DNA of 64,000 nt from Oscillatoria sp. FACHB-1407 (lineage in GTDB: Bacteria; Cyanobacteriota; Cyanobacteriia; Elainellales; Elainellaceae), in assembly GCF_014697545.1 (NCBI RefSeq), contig NZ_JACJSA010000001.1:434001-498000 (forward strand), written 5' to 3'. The position numbers and the translations under genes were made by a program. Below, piece by piece: positions 43,901 through 53,667 of the stretch. The notes below the pieces were generated by a model that was not told the DNA's origin, made no database searches, and saw only the letters and a list, made by a program, of their open reading frames with translations. Position 1 is the stretch's first letter. Each line of letters starts with the position of its first letter.

Positions 43901-44790
43901 CTGGTGAGGATCAAACAACTTTGATGAGCCGCTTCTCCCAAAACACGAAACAGATCACCGTAAGACTCATAGCCCGGTTGATAATATCCAGCGCGATCGC
44001 CCGACTGCATAATGCTTTCCAGGTTATCTAGAACCAGCAGGCAACGATGCGTTCGCAACCAGTGCAATAGCCGCTCAGGCTTGGGTTGAGTGTCTTGCTG
44101 ATTGGAAAGAAACGGCACTAGATCGGCTAACAGAGTTTCCAGAGGAGGAGCATTACGGAGCGATCGCCAGATGATGTGAGTGAAAGGGTGTAGGGGAGAT
44201 GGAGTAGAGGGGTAGAGGGGAGATGGAGTAGAGGAACAGCTTGCTAGTTGTTGTGCCACCTTAGCTGCCAACGAACTCTTGCCCATTCCCCCCAATCCCA
44301 ATAAGGCAATGAGACGACACCGATCTTGGCTAATCCACTGGGTTAAGGTTTCAAGCTCCTGAGTGCGTCCATAAAACTGGCTGACCTCGGGTGCTTCCCC
44401 CCAATCGGTCAACGGGATTGAAAGTTGGGCTGTCACGGGTTGAGGAGCAGGGGGTGCGATCGCGATCGGGGTTTCGTTCTGCACGCTGGATATTGGCTCA
44501 GATGCAGGTTCCGGAGTAACCGTCGCTTGGCTTATCCACCGTTGAAACACAGTCCGCACATTTTTTTTGCTGATATCGACGGCAAGCACCTCAGCCAGCA
44601 GTTGCCACAGTTGCGGTCCGGCGGTGCGACTGAGATAAGTCACTGAGTAGTTGGTTGAGTCAGCAATCTCCTCATAGGTCTGCCCGAACCAAGCCCCCTG
44701 CAAAATAGCCGTTTCAACTGGATTCAGATCTCGATCCAGTTTTCGGCGAACGGCTTGATGAGTAATTTCCAAAACCTGGTCAAATTCCAT
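40993..44790 (-). CDS. HTH-NB-ARC-WD40 STAND protein
   Basis: The 1265-residue protein begins with an HTH-like domain (ETAILQGAWFGQTYEEIADS, VTYLSRTAGPQLW). Then comes an NB-ARC NTPase: Walker A GLGGMGKSS and Walker B CLLVLDNLES, with LTSREKPAE and the usual CSPLALKIVASSI motif. A helical linker follows, then 14 WD40 repeats (GH...W...D pattern), enough for two seven-blade propellers. STAND proteins use WD40 to sense a ligand and NTP to switch. The HTH domain might bind DNA or a partner. A Ser/Pro/Leu insert (SSTPSPLYPSTPSPLH) right after the P-loop helix derives from a G-rich DNA repeat. The ATG at 44790 fits the family start better than 44823. Confidence 0.88.
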   Translation of the reverse strand: MEFDQVLEITHQAVRRKLDRDLNPVETAILQGAWFGQTYEEIADSTNYSVTYLSRTAGPQLWQLLAEVLAVDISKKNVRTVFQRWISQATVTPEPASEPISSVQNETPIAIAPPAPQPVTAQLSIPLTDWGEAPEVSQFYGRTQELETLTQWISQDRCRLIALLGLGGMGKSSLAAKVAQQLASCSSTPSPLYPSTPSPLHPFTHIIWRSLRNAPPLETLLADLVPFLSNQQDTQPKPERLLHWLRTHRCLLVLDNLESIMQSGDRAGYYQPGYESYGDLFRVLGEAAHQSCLILTSREKPAEISVFEGEHLAVRSLLLQGSWDASLALIEAKGLIGTEAEKRQLCEFYSCSPLALKIVASSIQSLFHGHIAAFLQEEAWVFNGLRRLLDQQFERLPPLEQSIMYWLAINREWVAIADLQQDIVPPVSRVNLLEALESLTWRCLIETAPGMGSEKNASRYTQQPVVMEYVTRRFIERITDELLTQQLALLNRHALLKTTVQNYIRESQARLIIKPITDQLRQHYHSVVAQKRLISDLLTTLRHSKNPLLGYGAGNLLNLCYDLQLDITGYDFSELFISQAYLQEMELRDVNLTHSQLSKTVFAQPFGTILCVAFSPNQQLLATGNDNGEISLWRVSDGQQIVTWAGHTNWIWSLAFSPDGTRLVSGGDEVLIRVWDVATGNCLCTLEGHTGWGVRLLAFSPDGQTIVSAGDDRTIRQWDAQTGQLLQVLMSDRQLIYPTSSRATHQMTQQWNWQHSVTISPNLDRLVSSTPEHTILLWTWRSDQPVRTFEGHTDTIFATAFSPEGQHLISASADQTLKVWDVSTGDCIRTIEGLLSPVYFVKVAPDGQTILTNHEDQTLWLWEISTGHCLKVFQGHRHRIWSVAFSPDGNTIASGSSDQTLRLWDVSTGQTLRTLQGYTSQIYTVAIAPTQPALQSHESPKTDLNSLVIASGGVDKMVRLWDIQKGQPSKTLQGHTGWIWAIAFSPDGKFLASSAGDKTVRLWDVQTGQCLNVFNHQDWVWTVAFGSSAKTLVSGSSDCSIRLWDTTSGKTIWQVTLPGNLIRAIAFSPDGQLIAAGTANGTIVLLDADTGITLQTLEGHADLVRTVAFSPMNHAHSESRLLLASAGEDGLIKLWNPETGTLLTSLVGHVGSIRSIAFSPDGQTLASGGIDCIARCWDINTGELLHVLKGHQHWLMSIAFSLDGQILVSGSDDETIRIWDVKTQNCLKILRSDRPYEGMKITGLTGLTDAQKTSLKALGAIEDVD

Positions 44791-45080
44791 AGATGCAGAG
44801 GAAGCAGTCTGGTGCTTGATCAAAGCGAGGTCAGGGGGGTCGGACTATACCAATTTAAGTGGAGAGTTTAACAGGTTTCCACGAAGTTTATGTATTGACA
44901 ATCCCAAAAAATATGCATCAGGCAGTTGCGATACGAAGTAGCACACGAAGTTTATCTATCGACCCTAACCCTTAGATCTCAGAGACTTGAGACATGAGAT
45001 GAATGCCTCAACAAACAAAGCACTCACAACAACCTTCAGTCCACATCCTTCATTCCCCACTATTTTCCAGGAGTCTTGTG

Positions 45081-45359
45081 ATGAAACTTCTCTACCTCAA
45101 CCTGCGTACCCTTTCCCACGAGTTGACCACTAAAGTCGCCCATCCTTATCGATTTTCAATACTGGTGCCTACCCTGCGACGCTGGGGAGAAGCCCTCGTT
45201 AATTACCTCGCATCAGGTGATGACATTAAGATCGATACGGTTACGGGGCGATCGGGCGAAACCCACTGGGTGGTCTTTGAGCCGATCAATCGATCGCGTC
45301 TTGTTTTCTTCTCAAGAGAAGAGGTTCTCCATTATCTGGAGGATCGCTACCGCTTGTAG
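45081..45359 (+). CDS. Small conserved hypothetical protein
   Basis: The 92-residue protein starts at ATG 45081, with CCAGGAG at 45067-45073 as ribosome binding site. The longer frame from 45003 has no such site. The sequence MKLLYLNLRTLSHELTTKVA, TLRRWGEALVNYLASGDDIK and RLVFFSREEVLHYLEDRYRL looks compact, mixed alpha/beta. It is probably cytoplasmic. I do not recognise a function. It stands between the NB-ARC-WD40 gene and groES. Confidence 0.75.
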   Translation: MKLLYLNLRTLSHELTTKVAHPYRFSILVPTLRRWGEALVNYLASGDDIKIDTVTGRSGETHWVVFEPINRSRLVFFSREEVLHYLEDRYRL

Positions 45360-45624
45360 GGATACTCATCTAACCCTTCCTTAATTTTTAAGTCGTAGCA
45401 TATTGAGTTGTTCCAAAGAATTAGCCAGATACGCGCTTCGCATCCGTACCAAGTGCGGGTGCTTCTGGTTTTGTTAAGAGCCTTTACCAGGGTTGATAGT
45501 CTTCTTCAAATCCCTATAACCCTTGTCAAATCAATGCTTTTGCCTCCTCACTCCCTATTAGTTCGGTAACCCGTACTCCAAAAGTTAGAGAAATCAGTTG
45601 CGATCGCACCCATCCTTCGTTAAA

Positions 45625-45651
45625 TTAGCACTCAGGAGTTGAGAGTGCTAA
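45625..45651 (+). promoter_or_regulatory. CIRCE operator of groESL
   Basis: TTAGCACTC (45625-45633), nine-base spacer, GAGTGCTAA (45643-45651) is a perfect CIRCE, the target of the HrcA repressor. It lies 180 bases before groES. This places the operon under heat-shock control through HrcA. Confidence 0.97.
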
Positions 45652-45830
45652 CTCTGCTGATAGCTGGTGATGAGTCACTGGCGGTTGACTAAAGGGTGTG
45701 ACACGTTGTGACGCCGTTTTTTCTGTGGCTGTTTGACTAATGGACTCGCAGATAGTTTAGCCGCTAGACCTCTTAACCAGACGATCGATTGCAACCTTGT
45801 AACAACCTACATTGTTTGGAGAAGTTTTGT

Positions 45831-46142
45831 ATGGCTGCTGTATCTCTAAGCGTTTCTACCGTTAAACCGCTGGGCGATCGCGTTTTTATTAAGGTAAGCG
45901 CGTCTGAAGAGAAAACCGCTGGTGGCATCTTGTTGCCCGATACGGCAAAAGAAAAGCCCCAAGTTGGTGAAGTCGTGCAAGTTGGTCCTGGGAAGCGCAA
46001 CGATGATGGTTCTCGTCAAGAACTAGAAATCAAAGTAGGCGACAAAGTTCTCTATTCCAAGTATGCCGGAACCGATATCAAACTCGGCACCGAAGAATAC
46101 GTACTGCTCTCTGAAAAAGACATTTTGGCAGTCGTTTCATAG
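45831..46142 (+). CDS. groES: Co-chaperonin GroES
   Basis: The 103-residue protein shows [40 protein letters not shown] and the [20 protein letters not shown] end, all standard for GroES. It forms the seven-membered lid of GroEL. ATG 45831 is the conventional start, and an upstream in-frame TTG is not used. groEL follows 161 bases later. A CIRCE operator lies upstream. Confidence 0.98.
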   Translation: MAAVSLSVSTVKPLGDRVFIKVSASEEKTAGGILLPDTAKEKPQVGEVVQVGPGKRNDDGSRQELEIKVGDKVLYSKYAGTDIKLGTEEYVLLSEKDILAVVS

Positions 46143-46250
46143 TCATTGGTCAACAGTCAATGGTCAGTAGTCAATAGTTAATAGCTAATAGTTGGTTTTT
46201 GAGCCAGCAATTGACAATTGACAATGAACTATTGACGAATGACGGATGGC
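46143..46250 (+). repeat. Heptamer-type tract inside the groES-groEL spacer
   Basis: GTCATTGGTCAACAGTCAAT, GGTCAGTAGTCAATAGTTAA and ATTGACAATTGACAATGAAC are related to the heptamer arrays at 35370 and 55897. It sits between the two cistrons of one operon, so it is transcribed. Confidence 0.75.
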
Positions 46251-46297
46251 AACCTGTTCCCTAACTCTCACTGTTTCAACCTTACATCTAACGCTGA

Positions 46298-47944
<1,647 letters not shown>

Positions 47945-47966
47945 GAATCACGCAGGTCTATAGAGA

Positions 47967-48042
47967 AGGGAATCACGATACAGTCCTGATTCCCTGACGA
48001 CAACAGGCGATCGCTTTCCTGGATGGGGGCGATCGCTTTTTT
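47967..48042 (+). terminator. Terminator region of groESL
   Basis: A perfect hairpin AGGGAATCA...TGATTCCCT (arms 47967-47975 and 47987-47995) comes first. Next, two copies of GCGATCGC (48007-48014 and 48029-48036) can pair around a 14-base loop, directly followed by six T (48037-48042). The second hairpin has the form of an intrinsic terminator built from HIP1 sites. Confidence 0.7.
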
Positions 48043-48234
48043 ATTCATAAATGCGGAAGTAGCCAATCTATAGAGCTAAGACAACTGCAAAAGAGCCTGG
48101 AGGATAACAGATTCAAAGAAAAAAGGGTAGTGTTTCAGATCTGTTGCTACTAACCCCCGGCTGTCGCCGTCCCCCTTGGTGAGGGGGACTACAGGGGGGC
48201 TTACAGAGGTTATCAACAGGTTTGGAACACCACC

Positions 48235-48490
48235 CGATCGCTCATGTGAGAATCTCCAATACTCATCAATGAGCCTTGATGACTCATCAACGAGTCTCTG
48301 ATACTCGTTCAAGAAGTTCCAAGCTTGATGGAAGAGGGACGATCGCTCATTCATGAACCTCGATTACTCATTGATGAGGGTTGAACTGCTCATTCACGAG
48401 CCTCGGATACTCATTTACGAGCTTTCAAGCTTGATGGAAAAGGGGCGATCGCTCATTGAAGAGTTTCCAATACTCATCCAGCGTGACAAA
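48235..48490 (+). repeat. Nested 21-base / 105-base tandem repeat
   Basis: CGATCGCTCAT recurs at 48235, 48340 and 48446, so the long period is about 105 bases. Inside it, ACTCAT-type units recur about every 21 bases (ACTCATCAATGAGCC, ACTCATCAACGAGTC, ACTCATTGATGAGGG, CTCATTCACGAGCC). AAGCTTGATGGAA.AGGG.CG marks each long unit. On the minus strand the unit reads as a seven-residue peptide pattern (NEYQRLV, DESSRLI, DEYWRFS), but stops interrupt most frames. Confidence 0.8.
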
Positions 48491-48605
48491 CCCAATGCTT
48501 AAACCAAATTGACTTGTGTCAGTCGTCGTTAGAACTGATTGACAACCCATACTCATAACGAGTACGCTTTAAGAAGTGTAACGTTTTGAGTATTGAGGAA
48601 AAGTT

Positions 48606-49337
48606 ATGTTGCCGAATCGTGAAGGTCAGAGAGTTCCTAATATCACTTTTCGCACTCGTCAAAACAGCGAATGGGTTAACGTCACCACCGATGAGCTGTT
48701 TTCGGGCAAAACTGTGATTGTCTTTTCATTGCCAGGAGCTTTCACGCCGACCTGCTCCTCAACTCATCTTCCGGGCTACAACGAGTTGGCAGATACCTTC
48801 AAGGAAAACGGCGTCGATAGCATCATTTGTATGTCGGTTAATGATGCTTTCGTGATGAATGAGTGGGCAAAAAGTCAGGAAGCTGAGAATATCATTGCGA
48901 TTCCCGATGGTAATGGCGAATTCACCGAAGGGATGGGAATGCTGGTGGATAAAACAGATTTGGGCTTTGGCAAACGTTCCTGGCGGTATTCCATGCTGGT
49001 CAAGGATGGGGTAATCGAAAAGATGTTTATTGAGCCAGAGGAACCCGGCGACCCCTTCAAGGTTTCCGACGCAGAAACAATGCTCAATTACATTAACCCT
49101 AAGGCATCTCGCCCTCAGTGTGTGTCGTTGTTCACTAAAGTCGGGTGCCCTTTCTGTGCTCGCGCTAAAACAATGTTGCAGGAGCATGGTCTGGAGTACG
49201 AAGAAATTGTTTTAGGAAAAGACGCGACTATTCGTTCTCTAAAGGCGATGACAGGGGCGACAACGGTGCCGCAAGTCTTTATCAATGGCAAGTTAATTGG
49301 CGGTTCTGAGGCATTGGCAACCTACTTGGGTGCTTAA
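48606..49337 (+). CDS. Peroxiredoxin-glutaredoxin fusion
   Basis: The 243-residue protein joins a Prx5-type peroxiredoxin (residues 1-165; peroxidatic Cys50 in [12 protein letters not shown]) with a glutaredoxin (residues 170-243; CPFC at 181-184, [15 protein letters not shown]). The fused glutaredoxin recycles the peroxiredoxin with glutathione, so peroxides are reduced in a single chain. This hybrid is known from bacteria such as Haemophilus and from cyanobacteria. It is an oxidative-stress gene transcribed alone, with a hairpin after it. Confidence 0.95.
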   Translation: MLPNREGQRVPNITFRTRQNSEWVNVTTDELFSGKTVIVFSLPGAFTPTCSSTHLPGYNELADTFKENGVDSIICMSVNDAFVMNEWAKSQEAENIIAIPDGNGEFTEGMGMLVDKTDLGFGKRSWRYSMLVKDGVIEKMFIEPEEPGDPFKVSDAETMLNYINPKASRPQCVSLFTKVGCPFCARAKTMLQEHGLEYEEIVLGKDATIRSLKAMTGATTVPQVFINGKLIGGSEALATYLGA

Positions 49338-49374
49338 TCAACTCGACCCGTCGTTTTGAGAATAAACAGAGTTT

Positions 49375-49407
49375 AGATCCCCAGAGTTCTCAAGATTCTG
49401 GGGATCT
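49375..49407 (+). terminator. Strong hairpin after peroxiredoxin gene
   Basis: AGATCCCCAGA (49375-49385) and TCTGGGGATCT (49397-49407) are perfect 11-base arms with an 11-base loop, 38 bases after the stop codon. No T run follows, so it may be a Rho-assisted or RNA-end-protecting hairpin. Confidence 0.6.
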
Positions 49408-49596
49408 GATGCGATCGCCCCAATCTTCTTATCAATAGGGCACCTATTTATTTAGACAGGCAAAAAAAGCCACAAATATTCCTCATCAGTTTGTCTGAAA
49501 CCCGCTCCTGTTCTTAGGTGTAGTCTTTGGGTTAGTTCCTAACATTCTGTATCGGGAGATACGGTGAGACTCATGTCCAGCTTTTATGGTGCATGT

Positions 49597-49620
49597 ATAG
49601 CAACTATCGAGACACAAGCG
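49597..49620 (+). repeat. Family A repeat fragment
   Basis: TAGCAACTATCGAGACACAAG is the left end of family A with a decayed inverted repeat. It lies just upstream of the flavoprotein gene. Confidence 0.45.
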
Positions 49621-49635
49621 TAAGCCAGGAAGCCC

Positions 49636-50919
49636 ATGAAAAATCACTATTCCGTTGCGATCGTTGGGGGCGGACAGGCGGGTCTGTCCATGAGCTATTG
49701 CCTCAATGAGAGAGGGTTTGATCACATCATCTTTGAAAAAAATCAGATTGGGTATTCATGGCGTTCAAAACGGTGGGATTCCTTTTGTTTGGTGACTCCT
49801 AACTGGCAGTGTCAACTGCCCGGCTTTGCCTATCCCGGTTCTGATCCACACGGGTTTATGAAAAAGGATGAAATCGTCCAATACATTAAGGACTATGCCG
49901 CTTCATTTAATCCGCCTGTGAAGGAAGGCGTTGAGGTCTTGAAAGTCTGTAAGAATGAGACTCAAGGGGTATTTGAGCTAACTACTTCCATTGGAGACTA
50001 CACAGCGGATCAGGTGGTGATTGCTTCAGGTAGCTATCACCTGCCCAAAATTCCTAAGATTGCAGAACGATTGCCTCGCCACATTGTGCAGCTTCACTCC
50101 TCCGACTACAAAAAACCAGAACTTCTGCCAGAGGGAGCCGTACTCGTCGTCGGAACGGGACAATCGGGTTGTCAGATTGCCGAAGATTTACACCTGACAG
50201 GCAGGCAGGTTCATTTGTGTGTTGGTAGTGCGCCGCGATCGCCCCGTCGTTATCGAGGTAAAGATGTGGTGGATTGGCTTGACCAGATGGGTTACTACGA
50301 CCTATCCATCGATGAGCATCCGCAGAAAGAGAAGGTAAGAACTAAAGCCAATCACTATGTCACAGGTCGAGATGGCGGACGTGAGATTGACCTGCGGCAG
50401 TTTGCGCTAGAGGGTATGAAACTGCACGGCAGACTCAAGACTATTGACCGGGGCATTTTAGAATTTGCTGATGACCTGAAGCATAACCTGGAGCAGGCGG
50501 ATGCCGTGGCTGAAAGCATCAAGAAGAGCATTGACGCTTTCATTGAAAAGAATCAAATCGAAGCCCCCCTTGATCCGCCCTATCGGCCTGTGTGGCAACC
50601 GGATGAGGAGATCTCAGTGATCGATTGTGAACAGGCAAATATCAGTGCTGTGATCTGGTGTACAGGTTATCAGTCCGACTTTAGTTGGGTTGAGGTGCCT
50701 GTGTTTGACGGCAGAGGATATCCTGGTCATGAACGCGGTGTCACTCCGGTGAGAGGCTTGTACTTCCTGGGTCTTCCCTGGCTCTATACCTGGGGTTCTG
50801 GACGGTTCTCCGGTGTCGCTAGAGATGCGATGTATCTCGCTGACTACATTGCAGCCCGCAAGAAGACGGCTCAATCCAATGCCTGGAGTGTCATTAATGA
50901 GTTTCTGTTGGGGAGCTAG
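49636..50919 (+). CDS. MSMEG_0569-family flavin-dependent oxidoreductase
   Basis: The 427-residue protein has the FAD motif IVGGGQAGLS (Gly11-x-Gly13-x-x-Gly16). Then come WRSKRWDSFCLVTPNWQCQL and a NADPH motif VVGTGQSGCQIAEDL (173-178). WDSF.L.TPNW is typical of flavin monooxygenases of the MSMEG_0569 (Nit1-cluster) type. In other genomes this gene sits in a nitrogen-responsive cluster with nitrilase, radical SAM and acetyltransferase genes. Here none of them is near. It probably oxygenates an unknown amine-like substrate. It lacks an upstream ribosome binding site of the usual kind. Confidence 0.85.
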   Translation: MKNHYSVAIVGGGQAGLSMSYCLNERGFDHIIFEKNQIGYSWRSKRWDSFCLVTPNWQCQLPGFAYPGSDPHGFMKKDEIVQYIKDYAASFNPPVKEGVEVLKVCKNETQGVFELTTSIGDYTADQVVIASGSYHLPKIPKIAERLPRHIVQLHSSDYKKPELLPEGAVLVVGTGQSGCQIAEDLHLTGRQVHLCVGSAPRSPRRYRGKDVVDWLDQMGYYDLSIDEHPQKEKVRTKANHYVTGRDGGREIDLRQFALEGMKLHGRLKTIDRGILEFADDLKHNLEQADAVAESIKKSIDAFIEKNQIEAPLDPPYRPVWQPDEEISVIDCEQANISAVIWCTGYQSDFSWVEVPVFDGRGYPGHERGVTPVRGLYFLGLPWLYTWGSGRFSGVARDAMYLADYIAARKKTAQSNAWSVINEFLLGS

Positions 50920-51015
50920 AGCCCTCCTCAGTTGCATTAGCCAGACCCTTACAGAAGGACTTGGCGGTGAATGCGATCGCCTGCGTTATAACTGACCCGC
51001 CAGTAGTCGATCTAG

Positions 51016-51300
51016 CTAAAGGCGCAGGGCAACGATACATCCAAGACCGTATCCCCCACAGATCACTCCTGCAAACATCGCGAATGCAAGCATTTTGCCA
51101 AACCTTTGTTCCAAAGAGGGGATGAGGGCGCGAGAAGCTTGCATTCCAAGATAGAAAGCTCCACCAAAAAGCAAGGCTAGTCCTAACCTGATACCAACAT
51201 GGATTGATGAACTCGGTCTGTAGACAGATATCCATCCCATGAGGCAACTGGCTAGAAAAATCAGGATAAGCGATCGCCAATGTATTGTTTCGTTACTCAT
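51016..51300 (-). CDS. Small three-helix membrane protein
   Basis: The 94-residue protein has hydrophobic segments at about 11-25, 37-53 and 70-92 (ILIFLASCLMGWIS, GLALLFGGAFYLGM, MLAFAMFAGVICGGYGLGCI). Charged loops separate them. A longer overlapping frame (50894-51280) on the same strand has a poorer composition and is rejected. No known family is recognised. The gene is convergent with the flavoprotein gene. Confidence 0.6.
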   Translation of the reverse strand: MSNETIHWRSLILIFLASCLMGWISVYRPSSSIHVGIRLGLALLFGGAFYLGMQASRALIPSLEQRFGKMLAFAMFAGVICGGYGLGCIVALRL

Positions 51301-51644
51301 TCTGTTGCTAAATTCTGCGATACTTTACGGATTTGTAACGTTTTCTCATGTAGTCTCCTTCGTATCAAGCCTTAAGCCTTGTTCAGCGTACGTTTTGCTG
51401 TAACAGCAAAGTTTAATCCTGAAGCTTTCAGTTTAGTCAACACTCGCAAATAATTTGCGGGGCATTGCTTTTCATGCAGTTTTACTTACATCTCTATAAC
51501 TTCTATGTGGTTTACTCTTAAACTCGATAGTATCGGAGCATTAAATCTACGAAATTTCAACTAATAACTTACACAATTCTGGTGTAGAAAGCTTCTCTGA
51601 TTACATCTTTGACTGCTGTGTTTTAATTACCCTTTTAAAGCGAT
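51301..51644. other. AT-rich spacer without features
   Basis: No gene, repeat family or strong hairpin is evident in this stretch between the divergent small membrane protein and zinc-ribbon genes. It presumably holds both promoters. Confidence 0.4.
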
Positions 51645-51869
51645 ATGAAACCTTGTCCTTGTTGTTCTAATGTGATGCTACGCCACATCCAACATCACCA
51701 AGTTTACTGGTTCTGCCGGAGTTGTTGGCAATCAATGCCAGCTTTTGATACAGAGCCAGCAAACTCCACCCAAACCCAATTGGGCGTTGCATTACTATCA
51801 CGATCGCCTCGAAGAGAATATTTTGCATCCCCCATCTCTAAACGAGCAAGATCCCTTGCCAACGTTTAA
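51645..51869 (+). CDS. Zinc-ribbon-like small protein
   Basis: The 74-residue protein opens MKPCPCCSNVMLRHIQHHQV, then YWFCRSCWQSMPAF. Two CxxC-type pairs make a probable zinc ribbon. The N-terminal 35 residues look conserved from memory in cyanobacteria, and the tail is basic and unstructured. The role is unknown; DNA or protein binding is possible. Its end is 10 bases from the end of a convergent hydrolase gene. Confidence 0.7.
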   Translation: MKPCPCCSNVMLRHIQHHQVYWFCRSCWQSMPAFDTEPANSTQTQLGVALLSRSPRREYFASPISKRARSLANV

Positions 51870-51879
51870 TAAAACGAGA

Positions 51880-52917
51880 TTAGGAATCAGGTGGGCTGAT
51901 GCATTCCAGATGTTGGCACCCAAACGCTTGAGTCATCATGGCTTGTAAATTGGTAGCGAGTTGGGTGTCAAGGTTAAATGTGTGAGCGATCGCCCCAGTT
52001 GGGTTTCGCATCGCCTCTCCAGAATTGGCTTGAGCAACTTGTCGGGCAATCTGTTGAAACTGTGTCCAGGTCAAGTCGCTCTCAACATAGGCTCTTGCCA
52101 GGGTGATGACCAGATCCTCATAGTCATTGTCTTCTAGCTTCGTCATCATCCGATGTTCGATGTGAAGCGAATCGTCAAAGCAGTAATACCAGCACTTGGG
52201 TTGACGTGCCACAACCGATTGAAACAGGGCTTGTTGTTTAGCCTGGTTCACAGCGCGATCGCCCTCGCTGCACACCATCAACACAGGTGCAGATGTTTTA
52301 GTATTGGCTTGTTTAACGACATCCTGAGCAAGTTGTAAAAAGATTCGCAATGCCGGAACGTAAAAGCCTTTATACCCAAAGTTACCGGACGCATTTTTGT
52401 TAAACCATTCAAAGTAGATCGGCAACCAGTGAATGAGCCAGTCAAACAAGCGATAACGGCTAGCCAGAAATGGGGTAAATAACAAGGCGCGATCGATTTG
52501 TTGAGGATGATTCAGGGCTAACCAGGCAGCTAACGTTCCCCCAGTAGAGAGTCCTCCAACGATCACCTGCTGCCCCAACGACTGTGCAATCTCTAGCCAG
52601 TCCAATAGGAACCATTGATATGTATCGATATCTGTGGGGAGTGGGGGTGGGTTGTGGCGATTCCATTCTCCCGCTTGACCATGACCGGGTTGGAGCGGCA
52701 CTAACACATTGTAGCCAGCTTCAAAAAACGCTTGACCAATGGGATCGAACTGGTAAGGCGCAGCTGTAAACCCATGTAAAAAGAGAAATACTTTAGACGT
52801 TTCGTGAGGATGCAAATAAAATCTCGATCGGCAGGCTTCATTTCGCAACGGCAATACCGATTCGTTTTCATGGATTTGCTGGATGAGGGTTGCGATCGAT
52901 TGAGATATGGCTACCAC
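51880..52917 (-). CDS. Alpha/beta hydrolase (lysophospholipase/esterase-like)
   Basis: The 345-residue protein shows KVFLFLHGFTAAPYQFDPIG, oxyanion-type LQPGHGQAG, and the nucleophile elbow GGLSTGG with Ser124. VLMVCSEGDRAVN (Asp) and SLHIEHRM (His) complete the triad. This resembles carboxylesterases or monoacylglycerol lipases of the serine-aminopeptidase family. The substrate is unknown. No signal peptide is evident, so it is likely cytoplasmic. The last 80 residues extend beyond the hydrolase core and hold an acidic and a Gln-rich helix. Confidence 0.85.
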   Translation of the reverse strand: MVAISQSIATLIQQIHENESVLPLRNEACRSRFYLHPHETSKVFLFLHGFTAAPYQFDPIGQAFFEAGYNVLVPLQPGHGQAGEWNRHNPPPLPTDIDTYQWFLLDWLEIAQSLGQQVIVGGLSTGGTLAAWLALNHPQQIDRALLFTPFLASRYRLFDWLIHWLPIYFEWFNKNASGNFGYKGFYVPALRIFLQLAQDVVKQANTKTSAPVLMVCSEGDRAVNQAKQQALFQSVVARQPKCWYYCFDDSLHIEHRMMTKLEDNDYEDLVITLARAYVESDLTWTQFQQIARQVAQANSGEAMRNPTGAIAHTFNLDTQLATNLQAMMTQAFGCQHLECISPPDS

Positions 52918-53231
52918 GCTTAATTTCTATTAAGGAATGAATTTAACTCCAATTGTCTGACTGGGAAGCCCCTTCTCGAATCTAGCTTTCGGCATACAAT
53001 TTATAGCACAAGATTTATAGCCCTGCCACATCGGTGTCTACACCCCAATGCAGCCAGTCTCTGACTCGGTATATGGAGAAATTGCAAAATTTAAGCATCA
53101 AACTCTGTCGCATTTTCAACTTAAAGATATAAAGACCAACCGTTAAAAAAACTGTTTCCTGGGAATCAGGAGCCTGGGAAGAATATTCTATGGTCTGCAT
53201 CCATTGAGAAACCGTACAAACTTTCGTCCGC
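52918..53231. other. Spacer without genes
   Basis: It lies between two minus-strand genes. I saw no repeat family or convincing ORF; a 61-residue frame at 53015-53200 has no coding character. It probably carries the hydrolase promoter. Confidence 0.4.
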
Positions 53232-53618
53232 CTAGAGTTCGTATAGCTCCAGTGGCAAGTTATCCGGATCTTGGAAAAAGGTAAACCGCTTATTGGTAAA
53301 TTCGTCTACACGGATGGGTTCTACCTCGATGCCTTTTGCAGTCAGGTCAGCGATCGCCTCATCTAAATTGGGCACTACAAAGGCAAGATGCCGCAGACCA
53401 CAAGCTTCGGGATACTGTACTCGTTGCGGAGGCTTAGGAAAGGAGAATAGCTCAATTTGAGTGTGGTTGCCGACCTGGAGGTCAAGCTTGTAGGATTGCC
53501 GAGCCTCGCGATAGACCTCTCGAATCACTGTGAATCCCAACACATCGACATAAAAGCGTTTGGAGCGGGCGTAATCGGAACAAATAATTGCAATGTGATG
53601 AACCCCAGTCGTTTGCAT
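53232..53618 (-). CDS. VOC/glyoxalase-like protein (GloA2 type)
   Basis: The 128-residue protein is a single glyoxalase/bleomycin-resistance fold in two beta-alpha-beta-beta-beta halves: VHHIAIICSDYARSKRFYVD with a first-strand His, QIELFSFP with Glu, LRHLAFVVPNLDEAIADL with His, and FFQDPDNLPLELYEL with Glu. Those four are the metal ligands. The set fits the GloA2/YaeR subgroup, whose physiological substrate is not settled. It is upstream of the DUF3365 gene's stop by about 50 bases on the same strand and may be co-transcribed with it. Confidence 0.9.
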   Translation of the reverse strand: MQTTGVHHIAIICSDYARSKRFYVDVLGFTVIREVYREARQSYKLDLQVGNHTQIELFSFPKPPQRVQYPEACGLRHLAFVVPNLDEAIADLTAKGIEVEPIRVDEFTNKRFTFFQDPDNLPLELYEL

Positions 53619-53667
53619 TCTTGATCTCCTACCAATCCTGCGTATTCAGCACTCAACACCTTCATGC

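Noticed and set aside
48076-48354. 92-residue ORF with NEY/DESS/DEYWRF repeats
   Set aside because: It is one frame of the nested tandem repeat, and its second half reads through C-rich intergenic repeat DNA. Kept as a finding, not as a gene.
48235-48490. CRISPR-like array from regular repeats downstream of groEL
   Set aside because: Units are degenerate, only 21 bases apart, with no unique spacers, and no cas genes are present.
50894-51280. 128-residue ORF overlapping the small membrane protein gene
   Set aside because: Composition is poor and it overlaps most of the better 94-residue frame on the same strand.
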